Shown: positions 38,630-52,003 of the stretch, one piece after another
Position numbering within the stretch: position 1 is the stretch's first letter
Layout of the letters: each line of letters starts with the position of its first letter
Source of the DNA: Balaenoptera acutorostrata
Taxonomy: Eukaryota > Chordata > Mammalia > Artiodactyla > Balaenopteridae
Length of the DNA stretch: 64,000 nucleotides
Assembly: GCF_949987535.1 (NCBI RefSeq)
Contig: NC_080064.1
Span: 126,632,708-126,696,707 of the forward strand
Direction of reading: 5' to 3'
Program-made: the position numbers and the translations under genes
Notes under the pieces: generated by a model
Told to the model about the DNA's origin: nothing
The model's database searches: none
The model's input: the letters and a program-made list of their open reading frames with translations, nothing else

Positions 38630-39867
38630 GCTAACAGGATCCGAAGATGAACAGACATATGTATGAATCATTGAGCAGATTCTGTACAGCCAGACAATCA
38701 AAACACTCTAATCAAATTTACTCCGATAAGAAATAGAAATTAAATTGAAAAAACAAACAGAAGTAAGGAGACATGAAGTTCTGGGGGCTTGTCCCAGCAC
38801 ATTCCACTCTAGTTTACAACCTCGGAACACTACCTCCAGGAAGACTCTGTTGCCCTAGTAACAAGAGTTGAGAACGTAATAATGCTGCCGCCTTGTGGCT
38901 GTTTCCCACAACAGCAGCTTTATACCCAGTGCCAATTGTTGCTTAATAGTCACAAGGACTGCAGGGCTCTAAATGACACCTGCCCTCAAAAAATGCCCTG
39001 CGGTAGGGAATAGGCAAGAAAATTCAAGACATGAGAAAATTTTCAAGAAGTCAATAAGAGGAAGGAAGTTGTACTCACGCTTTAAAAAAAAGGAAAAGAA
39101 AAAAAAGGACATGCCTAAAGCTCAGTATAAGGAATTATTAGCCATAGGCAAATTCAAATTCAAAAAGGTTTCAGCTCACACCAGTCATGACCATCAGCAA
39201 AAAGTCTACAAACTATAAATGCTGAAGGGGTTTTAGAGAACTGTGTACCTTCTAGCTGCTGGTGGGATGTAAAGTGGTAACAGCACTAACGCAAACTGAA
39301 TCGAGCTGCTTTACAAGGTAAAACCTGAGCTACCATATGATGCGGCAGGGCACCTTTTGGGCCTATAACCTAAGACCACCAGAATCGGAAAGACAGAGGC
39401 AGGCAAATGTGCACTGCAGCAATATTGAAATAGCCAAGAAATGGAAGCAAAAAAAGATCCATAAACAGATGAATGGACAAAAAGAAGAGGTATATGGACA
39501 GCATGGAATAGTAGCCTCGGAAAAAAAATAAACAATGCCGTGTTCAGGACTACAGTTGAGCCTAGAAATAATCATATAAGGTTAAGTAAGTCAAAAAGGT
39601 ATGACAAATATCCTATGATATCATTTATACATGTTATCCTAAGATTGCTACCAATGAACATATTTCCACAAAAAAAGACACTCACAGACTTATCAAATAA
39701 ACTAATTGTTAGCCAAAATGAAAGGTGGGAGGATGGGTAAATTAGGACTATGGGGTTAACATACATATAGTAATGTTTGTTAAATGTATATAAACAAAAA
39801 ACATACAAACTATATAAATTATATAATCACAATACCTTTAAAATATACATTCTGTAATTCCATACAT
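38630..39867. repeat. Monomer 29, type B
   Basis: Same variants as monomers 18 and 23. Confidence 0.95.
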
Positions 39868-41109
39868 GCTAACATGATCCGAAGAGGAACAGACATATGT
39901 GTGAATCATTGAGTAGATTCTGTACAGCCAGACAATCAAAACACTCTAATCAAATTTACTCCGATAAGAAATAGAAATTAAATTTAAAAAACAAACATAA
40001 GTAAGGAGACATGAAGTTCTGGGGGCTTGTCCCAGCACATTCCACTCTAGTTTAAAACCTCGGAACACTACCTCCAGGAAGACTCTGTTGCCCTAGTAAC
40101 AAGAGTTGAGAATGTAATAATGCTGCTGCCTTGTGGCTGTTTCCCACAACAGCAGCTTTAAACACACTGCTAATGGTTGCTTCATAGTCACAAGGATTGC
40201 AGGGCTCTAAATGACACCTGCCCTCAAGAAATGCCCTGGAGTGGGGAATAGGCAAGAAAATTCAACACATGAGAAATTTTTCAAGAAGTCAATATGAAGA
40301 GGGAAGTTGTACTCACTCTTTATCAAAAAAAGGAAAAGAAAAAAAAGGACATGCTTAAAGCTCAGTATAAGGAATTATTAGCCACATGCAAATTCAAATT
40401 CAAAAAGGTTTCAGCTCACACCAGTCATGACCATCAGCAAAAAGACTACAAACTATAAATGCTTAAGGGGTTTGAGAAAAATGTGTACCTTCTAGCTGCT
40501 CGTGGGATGTAAAGTGGTAACAGCACTAACGAAAACTGAATGGAGCTGCTACAAAGGTAAAAATTGAGCTACCATATGATGCGGCAGGGCACCTTTTGGG
40601 CCTATAACCTAAGACCACCAGAATCGGAAAGACAGAGGCAGGCAAATGTGAACTGCATCAACATTGATATAGCCAAGACATGGAAGCAAAAAAAAGGTCC
40701 ATAAACAGATGAATGGACAAAGACGAAGTGGTATACGTACCAAATGGAATAGAAGCCTCGGGAACAAAATGAACAATGCCGTTTTCAGGACTACAGTTGA
40801 GCCTAGAAATAATCATATAAGGTTAAGTAAGTCAAAAGGGTATGACAAATATCCTATGATATCATTTATACATGTTATCCTAAGATTGCTACCAATGAAC
40901 ATATTTCCACAAAAAAAGACACTCACAGACTTATCAAATAAACTAATGGTTAGCCAAACTGAAAGGTGGGAGGATGGGTAAATTAGGACTATGGCGTTTA
41001 CATACATATACTAATGTATGTTAAATGTATGTAAACATATAACAGATAAACTATATGAATTATATAATCACCAATACCTTTAAAATATATATTGTGTAAT
41101 CACATACAT
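39868..41109. repeat. Monomer 30, type C
   Basis: TTTAAAACCTCGG and TGCATCAAC sublineage. Confidence 0.95.
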
Positions 41110-42675
41110 GCTAACAGGATCCGAAGATGAACAGACATATGTATGAATCATTGAGCAGATTCTGTACAGCCAGACAATGAAAACACTCTAATCAAATTTA
41201 CTCCGATAAGAAATAGAAATTAAATTTAAAAAACAAACAGAAGTAAGGAGACATAAACTTCTCGGGGCTTCTCCCAGCACATTCCACTCTAACTCACAAC
41301 CTCGGAACACTACCTAGAGGAAGACTCTGTTGCCCTAGTAACAAGAGTTGAGAACGTAATAATGCTGCCGCCTTGTGGCTGTTTCCCACAACAGCAGCTT
41401 TATACCCAGTGCCTCTTGTTGCTTAATAGTCACAAGGACTGCAGGGCACTAAATGACACCTGCCTTCAAAAAAGGCCCTGGGGTAGGGAATAGGCAAGAA
41501 AATTCAACACATGAGAAATTTTTCAGGAAGTCAATATGAAGAGGGAAGTTGTACTCACTCTTTAACAAAAAAAGGAAAAGAAGAAAAAGGGGATGCCTAA
41601 AGCTCAGTGTAAGGAATTATTAGCCACATGCCTATCCAACCTCCAAAAAGGTTTCAGCTCACACAGGTCAAATGGCCATCAGCAAAAAGTCCACAAACTA
41701 TAAATGCAGAAGGGGTTTTAGAGAACTCTGTACCTCCTAGCTCTGGTGGGATCTAAAGTGGTAACAGCACTAACAAAAACGGAATGGAGCTGCTTTACAA
41801 GGTAAAAACTGAGCTACCATATGATGCGACAGGGCACCTTTTGAGCCTATTAACTAAGACCACCAGAATCGGAAAGACAGAGGCAGGCAAATGTGCACTG
41901 CAGCAATATTGAAATAGCCAAGACATGGAAGCAAAAAAAAGGTCCATAAACAGATGAATGGACAAAGACGAAGTGGTATACGTACCAAATGGAATAGAAG
42001 CCTCGGGAACAAAATGAACAATGCCGTTTTCAGGACTACAGTTGAGCCTAGAAATAATCATATAAGGTTAAGTAAGTCAAAAGGGTATGACAGGGGCTTC
42101 CCTGGTGGCGCAGTGATAGAGAATCTGCCTGCTAATGCAGGGGACGCGGGTTCGAGCCCTGGTCTGGGAGGATCCCACGTGCCACAGAGCAACTGGGACC
42201 GTGAGCCACAACTGCTGAGCCTGCGCATCTGGAGCCTGTGCCCCGCAACGGAAGGGGCCACGATAGTGAGAGGCCCGCGCACCGCAATGAAGAGTGGCCC
42301 CCGCTTGCCGCAACTAGAGAAAGCCCTCGCACGAAACGAAGACCCAACACAGCTAAATAAATAGATAAATAAATAAATAAAGTAGCTATTAATTAAAAAA
42401 AAAGGGTATGACAAATATCCTATGATATCATTTATACATGTTATCCTAAGATTGCTACCAATGAACATATTTCCACAAAAAAAGACACTCACAGACTTAT
42501 CAAATAAACTAATGGTTAGCCAAAATGAAAGGTCGGAGGATGGGTAAATTAGGACTATGGTGTTTACATACATATACTAATGTATGTTAAATGTATATAA
42601 ACATATAACAGAAAAACTATATGAATTATATAATCACCAATACCTTTAAAATATATATTGTGTAATCACATACAT
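41110..42675. repeat. Monomer 31, type A with SINE
   Basis: CCTCTTG variant; offset 8,412 bp from monomer 25. Confidence 0.95.
42093..42399 (+). mobile_element. CHR-type SINE, copy 13 (in A)
   Basis: Majority sequence, offset 8,412 bp from the copy at 33681. Confidence 0.92.
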
Positions 42676-44240
42676 GCTAACAGGATCCGAAGATGAACAG
42701 ACATATGTATGAATCATTGAGCAGATTCTGTACAGCCAGACAATCAAAACACTCTAATCAAATTTACTCCGATAAGAAATAGAAATTAAATTGAAAAAAC
42801 AAACAGAAGTAAGGAGACATGAAGTTCTGGGGGCTTGTCCCAGCACATTCCACTCTAGTTTACAACCTCGGAACACTACCTCCAGGAAGACTCTGTTGCC
42901 CTAGTAACAAGAGTTGAGAACGTAATAATGCTGCCGCCTTGTGGCTGTTTCCCACAACAGCAGCTTTATACCCAGTGCCTATTGTTGCTTAATAGTCACA
43001 AGGACTGCAGGGCACTAAATGACACCTGCCTTCAAAAAAGGCCCTGGGGTAGGGAATAGGCAAGAAAATTCAACACATGAGAAATTTTTCAGGAAGTCAA
43101 TATGAAGAGGGAAGTTGTACTCACTCTTTAACAAAAAAAGGAAAAGAAGAAAAAGGGGATGCCTAAAGCTCAGTGTAAGGAATTATTAGCCACATGCCTA
43201 TCCAACCTCCAAAAAGGTTTCAGCTCACACAGGTCAAATGGCCATCAGCAAAAAGTCCACAGACTATAAATGCAGAAGGGGTTTTAGAGAACTCTGTACC
43301 TCCTAGCTCTGGTGGGATCTAAAGTGGTAACAGCACTAACAAAAACGGAATGGAGCTGCTTTACAAGGTAAAAACTGAGCTACCATATGATGCGACAGGG
43401 CACCTTTTGAGCCTATTAACTAAGACCACCAGAATCGGAAAGACAAAGGCAGGCAAATGTGCACTGCAGCAATATTGAAATAGCCAAGACATGGAAGCAA
43501 AAAAAAGGTCCATAAACAGATGAATGGACAAAGACGAAGTGGTATACGTACCAAATGGAATAGAAGCCTCGGGAACAAAATGAACAATGCCGCTTTCAGG
43601 ACTACAGTTGAGCCTAGAAATAATCATATAAGGTTAAGTAAGTCAAAAGGGTATGACAGGGGCTTCCCTGGTGGCGCAGTGATAGAGAATCTGCCTGCTA
43701 ATGCAGGGGACGCGGGTTCGAGCCCTGGTCTGGGAGGATCCCACGTGCCACAGAGCAACTGGGACCGTGAGCCACAACTGCTGAGCCTGCGCATCTGGAG
43801 CCTGTGCCCCGCAACGGAAGGGGCCACGATAGTGAGAGGCCCGCGCACCGCAATGAAGAGTGGCCCCCGCTTGCCGCAACTAGAGAAAGCCCTCGCACGA
43901 AACGAAGACCCAACACAGCTAAATAAATAGATAAATAAATAAATAAAGTAGCTATTAATTTAAAAAAAAGGGTATGACAAATATCCTATGATATCATTTA
44001 TACATGTTATCCTAAGATTGCTACCAATGAACATATTACCACAAAAAAAGACACTCACAGACTTATCAAATAAACTAATGGTTAGCCAAAATGAAAGGTG
44101 GGAGGATGAGTAAATTAGGACTATGGCGTTAACATACATATAGTAATGTTTGTTAAAAGTATATAAACAAATAACATATAAACTATATAAATTATATAAT
44201 CACAATACCTTTAAAATATACATTCTGTAATTCCATACAT
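42676..44240. repeat. Monomer 32, B/A/E mosaic with SINE
   Basis: B to about 42883, A from about 42980 through the SINE, then an E-like end (AACATATTACCAC, GGATGAGTAAA, ATAACATATAAAC). At least two exchanges are needed to build it. Confidence 0.9.
43659..43965 (+). mobile_element. CHR-type SINE, copy 14 (in B/A mosaic)
   Basis: Offset 8,412 bp from the copy at 35247. The sequence after the 3' duplication switches to another monomer type (AACATATTACCAC, GGATGAGTAAA). Confidence 0.92.
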
Positions 44241-45482
44241 GCTAACAGGATCCGAAGATGAACAGACATATGTATGAATCATTGAGCAGATTCTGTACAG
44301 CCAGACAATCAAAACACTCTAATCAAATTTACTCCGATAAGAAATAGAAATTAAATTTAAAAAACAAACATAAGTAAGGAGACATGAAGTTCTGGGGGCT
44401 TGTCCCAGCACATTCCACTCTAATTTCCAACCTCGGAACACTACCTCCAGGAAGACTCTGTTGCCCTAGTAACAAGAATTGAGAACGTAATAATGCGGCT
44501 GCCTTGTGGCTGTTTCCCACAACAGCAGCTTTAAACCCACTGCTAATGGTTGCTTAACAGTCACAAGGATTGCAGGGCTCTAAATGACACCTGCCGTCAA
44601 GAAATGCCCTGGAGTGGGAAATAGGCAAGAAAATTCAACACATGAGAAATTTTCAAGAAGTCAATATGAAGAGGGAAGTTGTACTCACTCTTTATCAAAA
44701 AAAGGAAAAGAAAAAAAAGGATATGCTTAAAGCTCAGTATAAGGAATTATTAGCCACATGCAAATTCAAATTCAAAAAGTTTTCAGCTCACACCAGTCAT
44801 GACCATCAGCAAAAAGACTACAAAGTATAAATGCTTAAGGGGTTTTAGAAAACTGTGTACCTTCTAGCTGCTGGTGGGATGTAAAGTGGTAACAGCACTA
44901 ACGAAAACTGAATGGAGCTGCTTTACAAGGTAAAAACTGAGCTACCATATGATGCGACAGGGCACCTTTTGAGCCTATTAACTAAGACCACCAGAATCGG
45001 AAAGACAGAGGCAGGCAAATGTGCACTGCAGCAATATTGAAATAGCCAAGACATACAAGGAAAAAAAAGGTCCATAAACAGATGAATGGACAAAGACCAA
45101 ATGGTATACGTACCAAATGGAATAGTGGCCTCGCGAACAAAATGAACAATGCCGTTTTCAGGACTACAGTTGAGCCTAGAAATAATCATATAGGGTTAAG
45201 TAAGTCACAAGGGTATGACAAATATCCTATGATATCATTTATACATGTTATCCTAAGATTGCTACCAATGAACATATTTCCACAAAAAAAGACACTCACA
45301 GACTTATCAAATAAACTAATGGTTAGCCAAAATGAAAGGTGGGAGGTTGGGTAAATTAGGACTATGGCGTTTACATACATATACTAATGTATGTTAAATG
45401 TATATAAACATATAACAGATAAACTATATGAATTATATAACCACCAATACCTTTAAAATATACATTCTGTAATCACATACAT
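44241..45482. repeat. Monomer 33, type D
   Basis: Diverged, SINE-free. CTAATTTCCAACC, AATGCGGCTGCC and CTTAACAGTC in the first half. The second half has ACATACAAGGAAAA, GACCAAATGG, GTGGCCTCGCG and TCACAAGGGTATG, shared with type H. Confidence 0.92.
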
Positions 45483-46718
45483 GCTAACAGGATCCGAAGA
45501 TGAACAGACATATATATGAATCATTGAGCCGATTCTGTACAGCAGACAATCAAAACACTCTAATCAAATTTACTCCGATAAGAAATAGAAATTAAATTTA
45601 AAAAACAAACATAAGTAATGAGACATAAACTTCTCGTGGCTTCTCCCAGCACATTCCACTCTAATTTACAACCTCGGAACACTACCTAGAGGAAGACTCT
45701 GTTGCCCTAGTAACAAGAGTTGAGAACGTAATAATGCTGCCGCCTTGTGGCTGTTTCCCACAACAGCATCTTTATACCCAGTGCCAATTGTTGCTTAATA
45801 GTCACAAGGACTGCAGGGCTCTAAATGACACCTGCCCTCAAAAAATGCCCTGGGGTAGGGAATAGGCAAGAAAATTCAAGACATGAGATAATTTTCAAGA
45901 AGTCAATAAGAGGAGGGAAGTTGTACTCACTCTTTAAAAAAAAGGAAAAGAAAAAAAAGGACATGCCTAAAGCTCAGTATAAGCAATTATTAGCCACATG
46001 CAAATTCAAATTCAAAAAGTTTTCAGCTCACACCAGTCATGACCATCAGCAAAAAGTCTAAAAATTATAAATGCTGAAGGGGTTTTAGAGAACTGTGTAC
46101 CTTCTAGCTGCTGGTGGGATGTAAAGTGGTAACAGCACTAACGCAAAATGAATTGAGCTGCTTTACAAGGTAAAAACTGAGCTACCATATGATGCGGCAG
46201 GGCACCTTTTGGGCCTATAATCTAAGACCACCGGAATCGGAAAGTCAGAGGCAGGCAAATGTGCACTGCAGCAATATTGAAATAGCCAAGATATGGAAGC
46301 AAAAAAAGATCCATAAACAGATGAATGGACAAAAAGAAGTGGTATATGGACAGAATGGAATAGTAGCCCCGGAAAAAAAATAAACAATGCCGTGTTCAGG
46401 ACTACAGTTGAGCCTAGAAATCATCATATAAGGTTAAGTAAGTCAAAAGGGTATGACAAATATCCTATGATATCATTTATACATGTTACCTAATATTGCT
46501 ACCAATGAACATATTACAACAAAAAAAGACACTCACAGACTTATCAAATAAACTAATGGTTAGCCAAAATGAAAGGTGGGAGGATGAGTAAATTAGGACT
46601 ATGGCGTTAACATACATATAGTAATGTTTGTTAAATGTATATAAACAAATAACATATAAACTATATAAATTATATAATCACAATACCTTTAAAATATACA
46701 TTCTGTAATTCCATACAT
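45483..46718. repeat. Monomer 34, type E
   Basis: ATATATATGAATC, GAGCCGATTCTG, TCTCGTGGCTTC, then a B-like second half (GTGGTATATGGACAG). Private TGTTACCTAATATTG near 46485. Confidence 0.92.
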
Positions 46719-47958
46719 GCTAACAGGATCCGAAGATGAACAGACATATGTATGAATCATTGAGCAGATTCTGTACAGCCAGACAATCAAAACACTCTAA
46801 TCAAATTTACTCCGATAAGAAATAGAAATTAAATTTAAAAAACAAACATAAGTAAGGAGACATGAAGTTCTGGGGGCTTGTCCCAGCACATTCCACTCTA
46901 GTTTACAACCTCGGAACACTACCTCCAGGAAGACTCTGTTGCCCTAGTAACAAGAATTGAGAACGTAATAATGCGGCTGCCTTGTGGCTGTTTCCCACAA
47001 CAGCAGCTTTAAACCCACTGCTAATGGTTGCTTAATAGTCACAAGGATTGCAGGGCTCTAAATGACACCTGCCGTCAAGAAATGCCCTAGAGTGGGAAAT
47101 AGGCAAGAAAATTCAACACATGAGAAATTTTCAAGAAGTCAATATGAAGAGGGAAGTTGTACTCACTCTTTATCAAAAAAAGGAAAAGAAAAAAAGGATA
47201 TGCTTAAAGCTCAGTATAAGGAATTATTAGCCACATGCAAATTCAAATTCAAAAAGTTTTCAGCTCACACCAGTCATGACCATCAGCAAAAAGACTACAA
47301 AGTATAAATGCTTAAGGGGTTTTAGAAAAATGTGTACCTTCTAGCTGCTGGTGGGATGTAAAGTGGTAACAGCACTAACGAAAACTGAATGGAGCTGCTA
47401 CAAAGGTAAAAACTGAGCTACCATATGATGCGACAGGGCACCTTTTGAGCCTATTAACTAAGACCACCAGAATCGGAAAGACAGAGGCAGGCAAATGTGC
47501 ACTGCAGCAATATGGAAATAGCCAAGACATACAAGCAAAAAAAAGGTCCATAAACAGATGAATGGACAAAGACGAAATGGTATACGTACCAAATGGAATA
47601 GTAGCCTCGTGAACAAAATGAACAATGCCGTTTTCAGGACTACAGTTGAGCCTAGAAATAATCATATAAGGTTAAGTAAGTCAAAAGGGTATGACAAATA
47701 TCCTATGATTTCATTTATACATGTTATCCTAAGATTGCTACCAATGAACATATTTCCACAAAAAAAGACACTCACAGACTTATCAAATAAACTAATGGTT
47801 AGCCAAAATGAAAGGTGGGAGGATGGGTAAATTAGGACTATGGTGTTTACATACATATACTAATGTATGTTAAATGTATGTAAACATATAACAGAAAAAC
47901 TATATGAATTATATAATCACCAATACCTTTAAAATATATATTGTGTAATCACATACAT
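46719..47958. repeat. Monomer 35, type F
   Basis: D-like first half. Second half has ACATACAAGCAAAA, GACGAAATGG and CCTCGTGAAC. The end is A-like (GGTGTTTACATAC), leading back into type B. Confidence 0.92.
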
Positions 47959-49195
47959 GCTAACAGGATCCGAAGATGAACAGACATATGTATGAATCAT
48001 TGAGCAGATTCTGTACAGCCAGACAATCAAAACACTCTAATCAAATTTACTCCGATAAGAAATAGAAATTAAATTGAAAAAACAAACAGAAGTAAGGAGA
48101 CATGAAGTTCTGGGGGCTTGTCCCAGCACATTCCACTCTAGTTTACAACCTCGGAACACTACCTCCAGGAAGACTCTGTTGCCCTAGTAACAAGAGTTGA
48201 GAACGTAATAATGCTGCCGCCTTGTGGCTGTTTCCCACAACAGCAGCTTTATACCCAGTGCCAATTGTTGCTTAATAGTCACAAGGACTGCAGGGCTCTA
48301 AATGACACCTGCCCTCAAAAAATGCCCTGCGGTAGGGAATAGGCAAGAAAATTCAAGACATGAGAAAATTTTCAAGAAGTCAATAAGAGGAAGGAAGTTG
48401 TACTCACGCTTTAAAAAAAAGGAAAAGAAAAAAAAGGACATGCCTAAAGCTCAGTATAAGGAATTATTAGCCATAGGCAAATTCAAATTCAAAAAGGTTT
48501 CAGCTCACACCAGTCATGACCATCAGCAAAAAGTCTACAAACTATAAATGCTGAAGGGGTTTTAGAGAACTGTGTACCTTCTAGCTGCTGGTGGGATGTA
48601 AAGTGGTAACAGCACTAACGCAAACTGAATCGAGCTGCTTTACAAGGTAAAACCTGAGCTACCATATGATGCGGCAGGGCACCTTTTGGGCCTATAACCT
48701 AAGACCACCAGAATCGGAAAGACAGAGGCAGGCAAATGTGCACTGCAGCAATATTGAAATAGCCAAGAAATGGAAGCAAAAAAAGATCCATAAACAGATG
48801 AATGGACAAAAAGAAGAGGTATATGGACAGCATGGAATAGTAGCCTCGGAAAAAAATAAACAATGCCGTGTTCAGGACTACAGTTGAGCCTAGAAATAAT
48901 CATATAAGGTTAAGTAAGTCAAAAAGGTATGACAAATATCCTATGATATCATTTATACATGTTATCCTAAGATTGCTACCAATGAACATATTTCCACAAA
49001 AAAAGACACTCACAGACTTATCAAATAAACTAATTGTTAGCCAAAATGAAAGGTGGGAGGATGGGTAAATTAGGACTATGGGGTTAACATACATATAGTA
49101 ATGTTTGTTAAATGTATATAAACAAAAAACATACAAACTATATAAATTATATAATCACAATACCTTTAAAATATACATTCTGTAATTCCATACAT
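47959..49195. repeat. Monomer 36, type B
   Basis: The homogenised family resumes. One A shorter in the run near 48849 than other B copies, giving 1,237 bp. Confidence 0.95.
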
Positions 49196-50437
49196 GCTAA
49201 CATGATCCGAAGAGGAACAGACATATGTGTGAATCATTGAGTAGATTCTGTACAGCCAGACAATCAAAACACTCTAATCAAATTTACTCCGATAAGAAAT
49301 AGAAATTAAATTTAAAAAACAAACATAAGTAAGGAGACAGAAAGTTCTGGGGGCTTGTCCCAGCACATTCCACTCTAGTTTACAACCTCGGAACACTACC
49401 TCCAGGAAGACTCTGTTGCCCTAGTAACAAGAATTGAGAATGTAATAATGCTGCTGCCTTGTGGCTGTTTCCCACAACAGCAGCTTTAAACACACTGCTA
49501 ATGGTTGCTTCATAGTCACAAGGATTGCAGGGCTCTAAATGACACCTGCCCTCAAGAAATGCCCTGGAGTGGGGAATAGGCAAGAAAATTCAACACATGA
49601 GAAATTTTTCAAGAAGTCAATATGAAGAGGGAAGTTGTACTCACTCTTTATCAAAAAAAGGAAAAGAAAAAAAAGGACATGCTTAAAGCTCAGTATAAGG
49701 AATTATTAGCCACATGCAAATTCAAATTCAAAAAGGTTTCAGCTCACACCAGTCATGACCATCAGCAAAAAGACTACAAACTATAAATGCTTAAGGGGTT
49801 TGAGAAAAATGTGTACCTTCTAGCTGCTCGTGGGATGTAAAGTGGTAACAGCACTAACGAAAACTGAATGGAGCTGCTACAAAGGTAAAAATTGAGCTAC
49901 CATATGATGCGGCAGGGCACCTTTTGGGCCTATAACCTAAGACCACCAGAATCGGAAAGACAGAGGCAGGCAAATGTGAACTGCAACAACATTGATATAG
50001 CCAAGACATGGAAGCAAAAAAAAGGTCCATAAACAGATGAATGGACAAAGACGAAGTGGTATACGTACCAAATGGAATAGAAGCCTCGGGAACAAAATGA
50101 ACAATGCCGTTTTCAGGACTACAGTTGAGCCTAGAAATAATCATATAAGGTTAAGTAAGTCAAAAGGGTATGACAAATATCCTATGATATCATTTATACA
50201 TGTTATCCTAAGATTGCTACCAATGAACATATTTCCACAAAAAAAGACACTCACAGACTTATCAAATAAACTAATGGTTAGCCAAACTGAAAGGTGGGAG
50301 GATGGGTAAATTAGGACTATGGCGTTTACATACATACACTAATGTATGTTAAATGTATGTAAACATATAACAGATAAACTATATGAATTATATAATCACC
50401 AATACCTTTAAAATATATATTGTGTAATCACATACAT
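49196..50437. repeat. Monomer 37, type C
   Basis: AAGAATTGAG and ACAGAAAGTTC together, unlike its block partner monomer 30. Private CATACACTAATG near 50333. Confidence 0.95.
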
Positions 50438-52003
50438 GCTAACAGGATCCGAAGATGAACAGACATATGTATGAATCATTGAGCAGATTCTGTACAGCCA
50501 GACAATGAAAACACTCTAATCAAATTTACTCCGATAAGAAATAGAAATTAAATTTAAAAAACAAACAGAAGTAAGGAGACATAAACTTCTCGGGGCTTCT
50601 CCCAGCACATTCCACTCTAACTCACAACCTCGGAACACTACCTAGAGGAAGACTCTGTTGCCCTAGTAACAAGAGTTGAGAACGTAATAATGCTGCCGCC
50701 TTGTGGCTGTTTCCCACAACAGCAGCTTTATACCCAGTGCCTCTTGTTGCTTAATAGTCACAAGGACTGCAGGGCACTAAATGACACCTGCCTTCAAAAA
50801 AGGCCCTGGGGTAGGGAATAGGCAAGAAAATTCAACACATGAGAAATTTTTCAGGAAGTCAATATGAAGAGGGAAGTTGTACTCACTCTTTAACAAAAAA
50901 AGGAAAAGAAGAAAAAGGGGATGCCTAAAGCTCAGTGTAAGGAATTATTAGCCACATGCCTATCCAACCTCCAAAAAGGTTTCAGCTCACACAGGTCAAA
51001 TGGCCATCAGCAAAAAGTCCACAAACTATAAATGCAGAAGGGGTTTTAGAGAACTCTGTACCTCCTAGCTCTGGTGGGATCTAAAGTGGTAACAGCACTA
51101 ACAAAAACGGAATGGAGTTGCTTTACAAGGTAAAAACTGAGCTACCATATGATGCGACAGGGCACCTTTTGAGCCTATTAACTAAGACCACCAGAATCGG
51201 AAAGACAGAGGCAGGCAAATGTGCACTGCAGCAATATTGAAATAGCCAAGACATGGAAGCAAAAAAAAGGTCCATAAACAGATGAATGGACAAAGACGAA
51301 GTGGTATACGTACCAAATGGAATAGAAGCCTCGGGAACAAAATGAACAATGCCGTTTTCAGGACTACAGTTGAGCCTAGAAATAATCATATAAGGTTAAG
51401 TAAGTCAAAAGGGTATGACAGGGGCTTCCCTGGTGGCGCAGTGATAGAGAATCTGCCTGCTAATGCAGGGGACGCGGGTTCGAGCCCTGGTCTGGGAGGA
51501 TCCCACGTGCCACAGAGCAACTGGGACCGTGAGCCACAACTGCTGAGCCTGCGCATCTGGAGCCTGTGCCCCGCAACGGAAGGGGCCACGATAGTGAGAG
51601 GCCCGCGCACCGCAATGAAGAGTGGCCCCCGCTTGCCGCAACTAGAGAAAGCCCTCGCACGAAACGAAGACCCAACACAGCTAAATAAATAGATAAATAA
51701 ATAAATAAAGTAGCTATTAATTAAAAAAAAAGGGTATGACAAATATCCTATGATATCATTTATACATGTTATCCTAAGATTGCTACCAATGAACATATTT
51801 CCACAAAAAAAGACACTCACAGACTTATCAAATAAACTAATGGTTAGCCAAAATGAAAGGTCGGAGGATGGGTAAATTAGGACTATGGTGTTTACATACA
51901 TATACTAATGTATGTTAAATGTATATAAACATATAACAGAAAAACTATATGAATTATATAATCACCAATACCTTTAAAATATATATTGTGTAATCACATA
52001 CAT
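50438..52003. repeat. Monomer 38, type A with SINE
   Basis: CCTCTTG variant, as in monomer 31. Private GGAGTTGC near 51115. Confidence 0.95.
51421..51727 (+). mobile_element. CHR-type SINE, copy 15 (in A)
   Basis: Majority sequence, offset 9,328 bp from the copy at 42093. Confidence 0.92.

Larger units (their letters stand above)
38630..47958. repeat. Seven-monomer block, copy 1 (B-C-A-B/A-D-E-F), 9,329 bp
   Basis: Four homogenised monomers (38630, 39868, 41110, 42676) followed by three diverged ones (44241, 45483, 46719). The first four lie 8,412 bp from those at 30218-35828. The same seven-monomer order follows immediately in the next block. Confidence 0.88.
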
